A DNA stretch of 6,598 bases from an uncultured Clostridia bacterium. Lineage in GTDB: Bacteria; Bacillota; Clostridia; Oscillospirales; Ruminococcaceae. Position 1 is the stretch's first letter, and every line of letters begins with the position of its first letter. Where the stretch lies: contig CANDLP010000138.1 of assembly GCA_947385505.1 (NCBI GenBank), positions 1 to 6,598 on the forward strand. Direction: 5' to 3'. The position numbers were made by a program, and so were the translations under genes. The notes under the pieces are model-generated. The model saw only the letters and a list, made by a program, of their open reading frames with translations. It searched no databases and had not been told where the DNA came from. This document shows, piece after piece, positions 5,610 to 6,598 of the stretch.

Positions 5610-6422
5610 GTGACGGTAACCGCCGAATGCGCGGACGAAATCGATAAATCCTCCGCTGAGTATCAGAAGAAAATCGCGGATAAAATAAGCGGGTTTATGG
5701 AAAAAAATATGGATGAATATAAAAAAATCGGATTCTATGGCGTAGATTTTTCCGAAAAATCTTTACGGTGGCTTATGACCGTATTTATTCTCAGAGCGGT
5801 TGTTTCACACGATTGCGCGGTATCTGATCCTCCGATTACCGCTTGGGGAGACCGTGCTTATATATTGGCGGAAAAAAGCGTTTATACCGAAAATTGCTTT
5901 TTAAATTACTCCCGGACGGCGAACAGAAACGGTGACGAGATTTATTTTGTTGACTATCTCCCGGACTCAAAAGGAGATCACCGCGATTTTTACAATAACT
6001 CAATTTATACCGGCGTATTCTGTGATATTGCCAAGGGAAACACATCCCGATTAAGCGAAAACGACCTTGAGGTGTTGGCGGAGCTTATAAAAAAAAGATA
6101 TGTTATCAAAGCATCAGATTCTTATAAATCCGCTATGCCTGTTTTTACTTCGGAACAGTACAATAAGGCAGTAAAGCTTACGGATAATTTTGTGGAAAAT
6201 GAACTTAAGGGGCTTATAAATAATCTTGACGGCTGTACCGAAAGAATTTTAGGGGAACATACGCTAAGTCATTTGCAGAATCAGGTTAAGGGGATAGCAA
6301 AAATTTACAGATATACTAACGCAGTTTGCATTCCTATAAAATATCTGATTGATCAAAAGAAACTTAGTACGAATTGGGAACCTTTGGAAATAGGGACGGA
6401 TTTTGCGGTTCTGAATTGTTAA
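5610..6422 (+). CDS. C-terminal domain of the interrupted sigma-factor gene
   Basis: A 270-residue open frame starting at GTG 5610 with no good RBS. The frame is actually open from 5457, and the sequence before the GTG reads as protein. NDSLTSEGISLETGIPLPYLDEEINALT followed by LLQNGNRYKAGIVTVT (roughly 5478-5620) looks like a winged helix-turn-helix, so the GTG falls inside a domain and is a poor start. The rest is soluble, with no signal peptide or membrane segment. Recognisable stretches are KIGFYGVDFSEKSLRWL, DYLPDSKGDHRDFYNN and EHTLSHLQNQVKGIAK. I recall similar regions as C-terminal extensions of long clostridial sigma-70 family proteins, but their biochemical role is not known to me. 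Taken as a separate gene, it has no assignable function. It is followed by a terminator at 6471. Confidence 0.6.
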   Translation: MTVTAECADEIDKSSAEYQKKIADKISGFMEKNMDEYKKIGFYGVDFSEKSLRWLMTVFILRAVVSHDCAVSDPPITAWGDRAYILAEKSVYTENCFLNYSRTANRNGDEIYFVDYLPDSKGDHRDFYNNSIYTGVFCDIAKGNTSRLSENDLEVLAELIKKRYVIKASDSYKSAMPVFTSEQYNKAVKLTDNFVENELKGLINNLDGCTERILGEHTLSHLQNQVKGIAKIYRYTNAVCIPIKYLIDQKKLSTNWEPLEIGTDFAVLNC

Positions 6423-6470
6423 AATAAATTGATTTGTTCCTATTATTCAGCCTTACCATATTAAATTTTG

Positions 6471-6522
6471 TATGGAATGGATTTTCACGTTTTTTACGGA
6501 AATCCATTCCATATTTTCTTTT
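6471..6522 (+). terminator. Rho-independent terminator after the sigma locus
   Basis: TATGGAATGGATTT (6471-6484) pairs perfectly with 6500-6513 to form a 14-bp stem with a 15-base loop. TTTTCTTTT (6514-6522) follows directly. It lies 48 bases after the last stop codon, in the correct orientation. Upstream, CCATA at 6456-6460 could compete for the left arm, but this is probably incidental. Confidence 0.75.
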
Positions 6523-6547
6523 GGGAGCAAATAATACTAGGCATTGT

Positions 6548-6576
6548 TTGAAAAATAAATGGAATTGTGCTAAATT
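6548..6576 (+). promoter_or_regulatory. Possible promoter for a gene beyond the window
   Basis: TTGAAA at 6548-6553 lies 17 bases before TAAATT at 6571-6576, and a TG one base upstream of the -10 (6568-6569) makes it an extended element. The -35 matches 5 of 6 consensus bases and the -10 matches 4 of 6. Its place just after a terminator fits a new transcription unit running off the right edge, but the downstream gene is not visible. Confidence 0.35.
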
Positions 6577-6598
6577 AACAAAATTGAAATTGAAGCAA

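Larger units (their letters stand above)
4861..6422 (+). pseudogene. Long sigma-70 family gene broken by two stops and a frameshift
   Basis: The two open frames at 4861-5409 and 5457-6422 appear to be parts of one gene of about 520 codons. Three lesions lie between them. The first is TGA at 5407-5409, after which the same frame continues SGPN. The second is a -1 frameshift in the T-run 5421-5425, where the protein picks up in the next frame as FWDFMQGSIR. The third is TAA at 5454-5456, in a context reading R-stop-N-I-V, compatible with a CAA to TAA change. Outside these roughly 48 bases no stop or shift occurs across more than 1.4 kb. That means the break is recent, a sequencing or assembly error, or a tolerated split. 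The intact relative is recalled from memory and was not aligned here. Confidence 0.7.

Noticed and set aside
1..6598. CRISPR array, tRNA or rRNA genes
   Set aside because: No regularly spaced repeats, no cloverleaf-type sequence with a TTCGA-like T-loop in the non-coding gaps, and no rRNA-like conserved segments were seen.

Overview
The window looks like chromosomal DNA from a spore-forming, low-to-moderate-GC Firmicute, probably of the Clostridia (Oscillospiraceae/Ruminococcaceae-like). The reasons are an alpha/beta-type small acid-soluble spore protein (SASP), strong GGAGG-type ribosome binding sites, consensus sigma-A promoters and AT-rich intergenic DNA. The lineage is inferred from protein style, not from a database search.

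Left part (1-2218): a perfect-consensus promoter (TTGACA-N17-TATAAT) drives two genes, a GT4 glycosyltransferase resembling diacylglycerol glucosyltransferases and a multi-pass membrane protein of the lysylphosphatidylglycerol synthase TM-region (flippase-like) superfamily. The likely joint role is to make a membrane glycolipid or lipid-linked sugar and move it across the membrane. A 15-bp perfect stem ends the operon. It is shared, as a bidirectional terminator, with the convergent SASP gene.

Middle (2235-4319): the minus-strand SASP gene starts at 2417, not at the upstream ATG. About 420 bases of AT-rich non-coding DNA with small inverted repeats follow. Then an extended -10 promoter precedes a polyprenyl-phosphate hexose-1-phosphate transferase (PHPT), the membrane enzyme that begins exopolysaccharide or capsule repeat-unit synthesis. 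It stands alone here, with no other polysaccharide genes around it.

Junk zone (4320-4735): two gene fragments abut the 3' end of the PHPT gene. One is a minus-strand C-terminal fragment, possibly of a type I restriction R subunit. The other is a plus-strand fragment of an IS3-family transposase. This is a scar of past mobile or defence DNA.

Right part (4861-6422): a sigma-70/ECF-like gene with a TTG start and a strong RBS is interrupted after 182 codons. Its downstream continuation (winged-helix-like segment plus a roughly 270-residue C-terminal domain) is open in a neighbouring frame. Two stop codons and a -1 frameshift, all within 50 bases, separate the halves. The rest of both halves is intact, so this is either a recently broken long sigma factor or a naturally split one. 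A rho-independent terminator follows, and a possible promoter leaves the window to the right.
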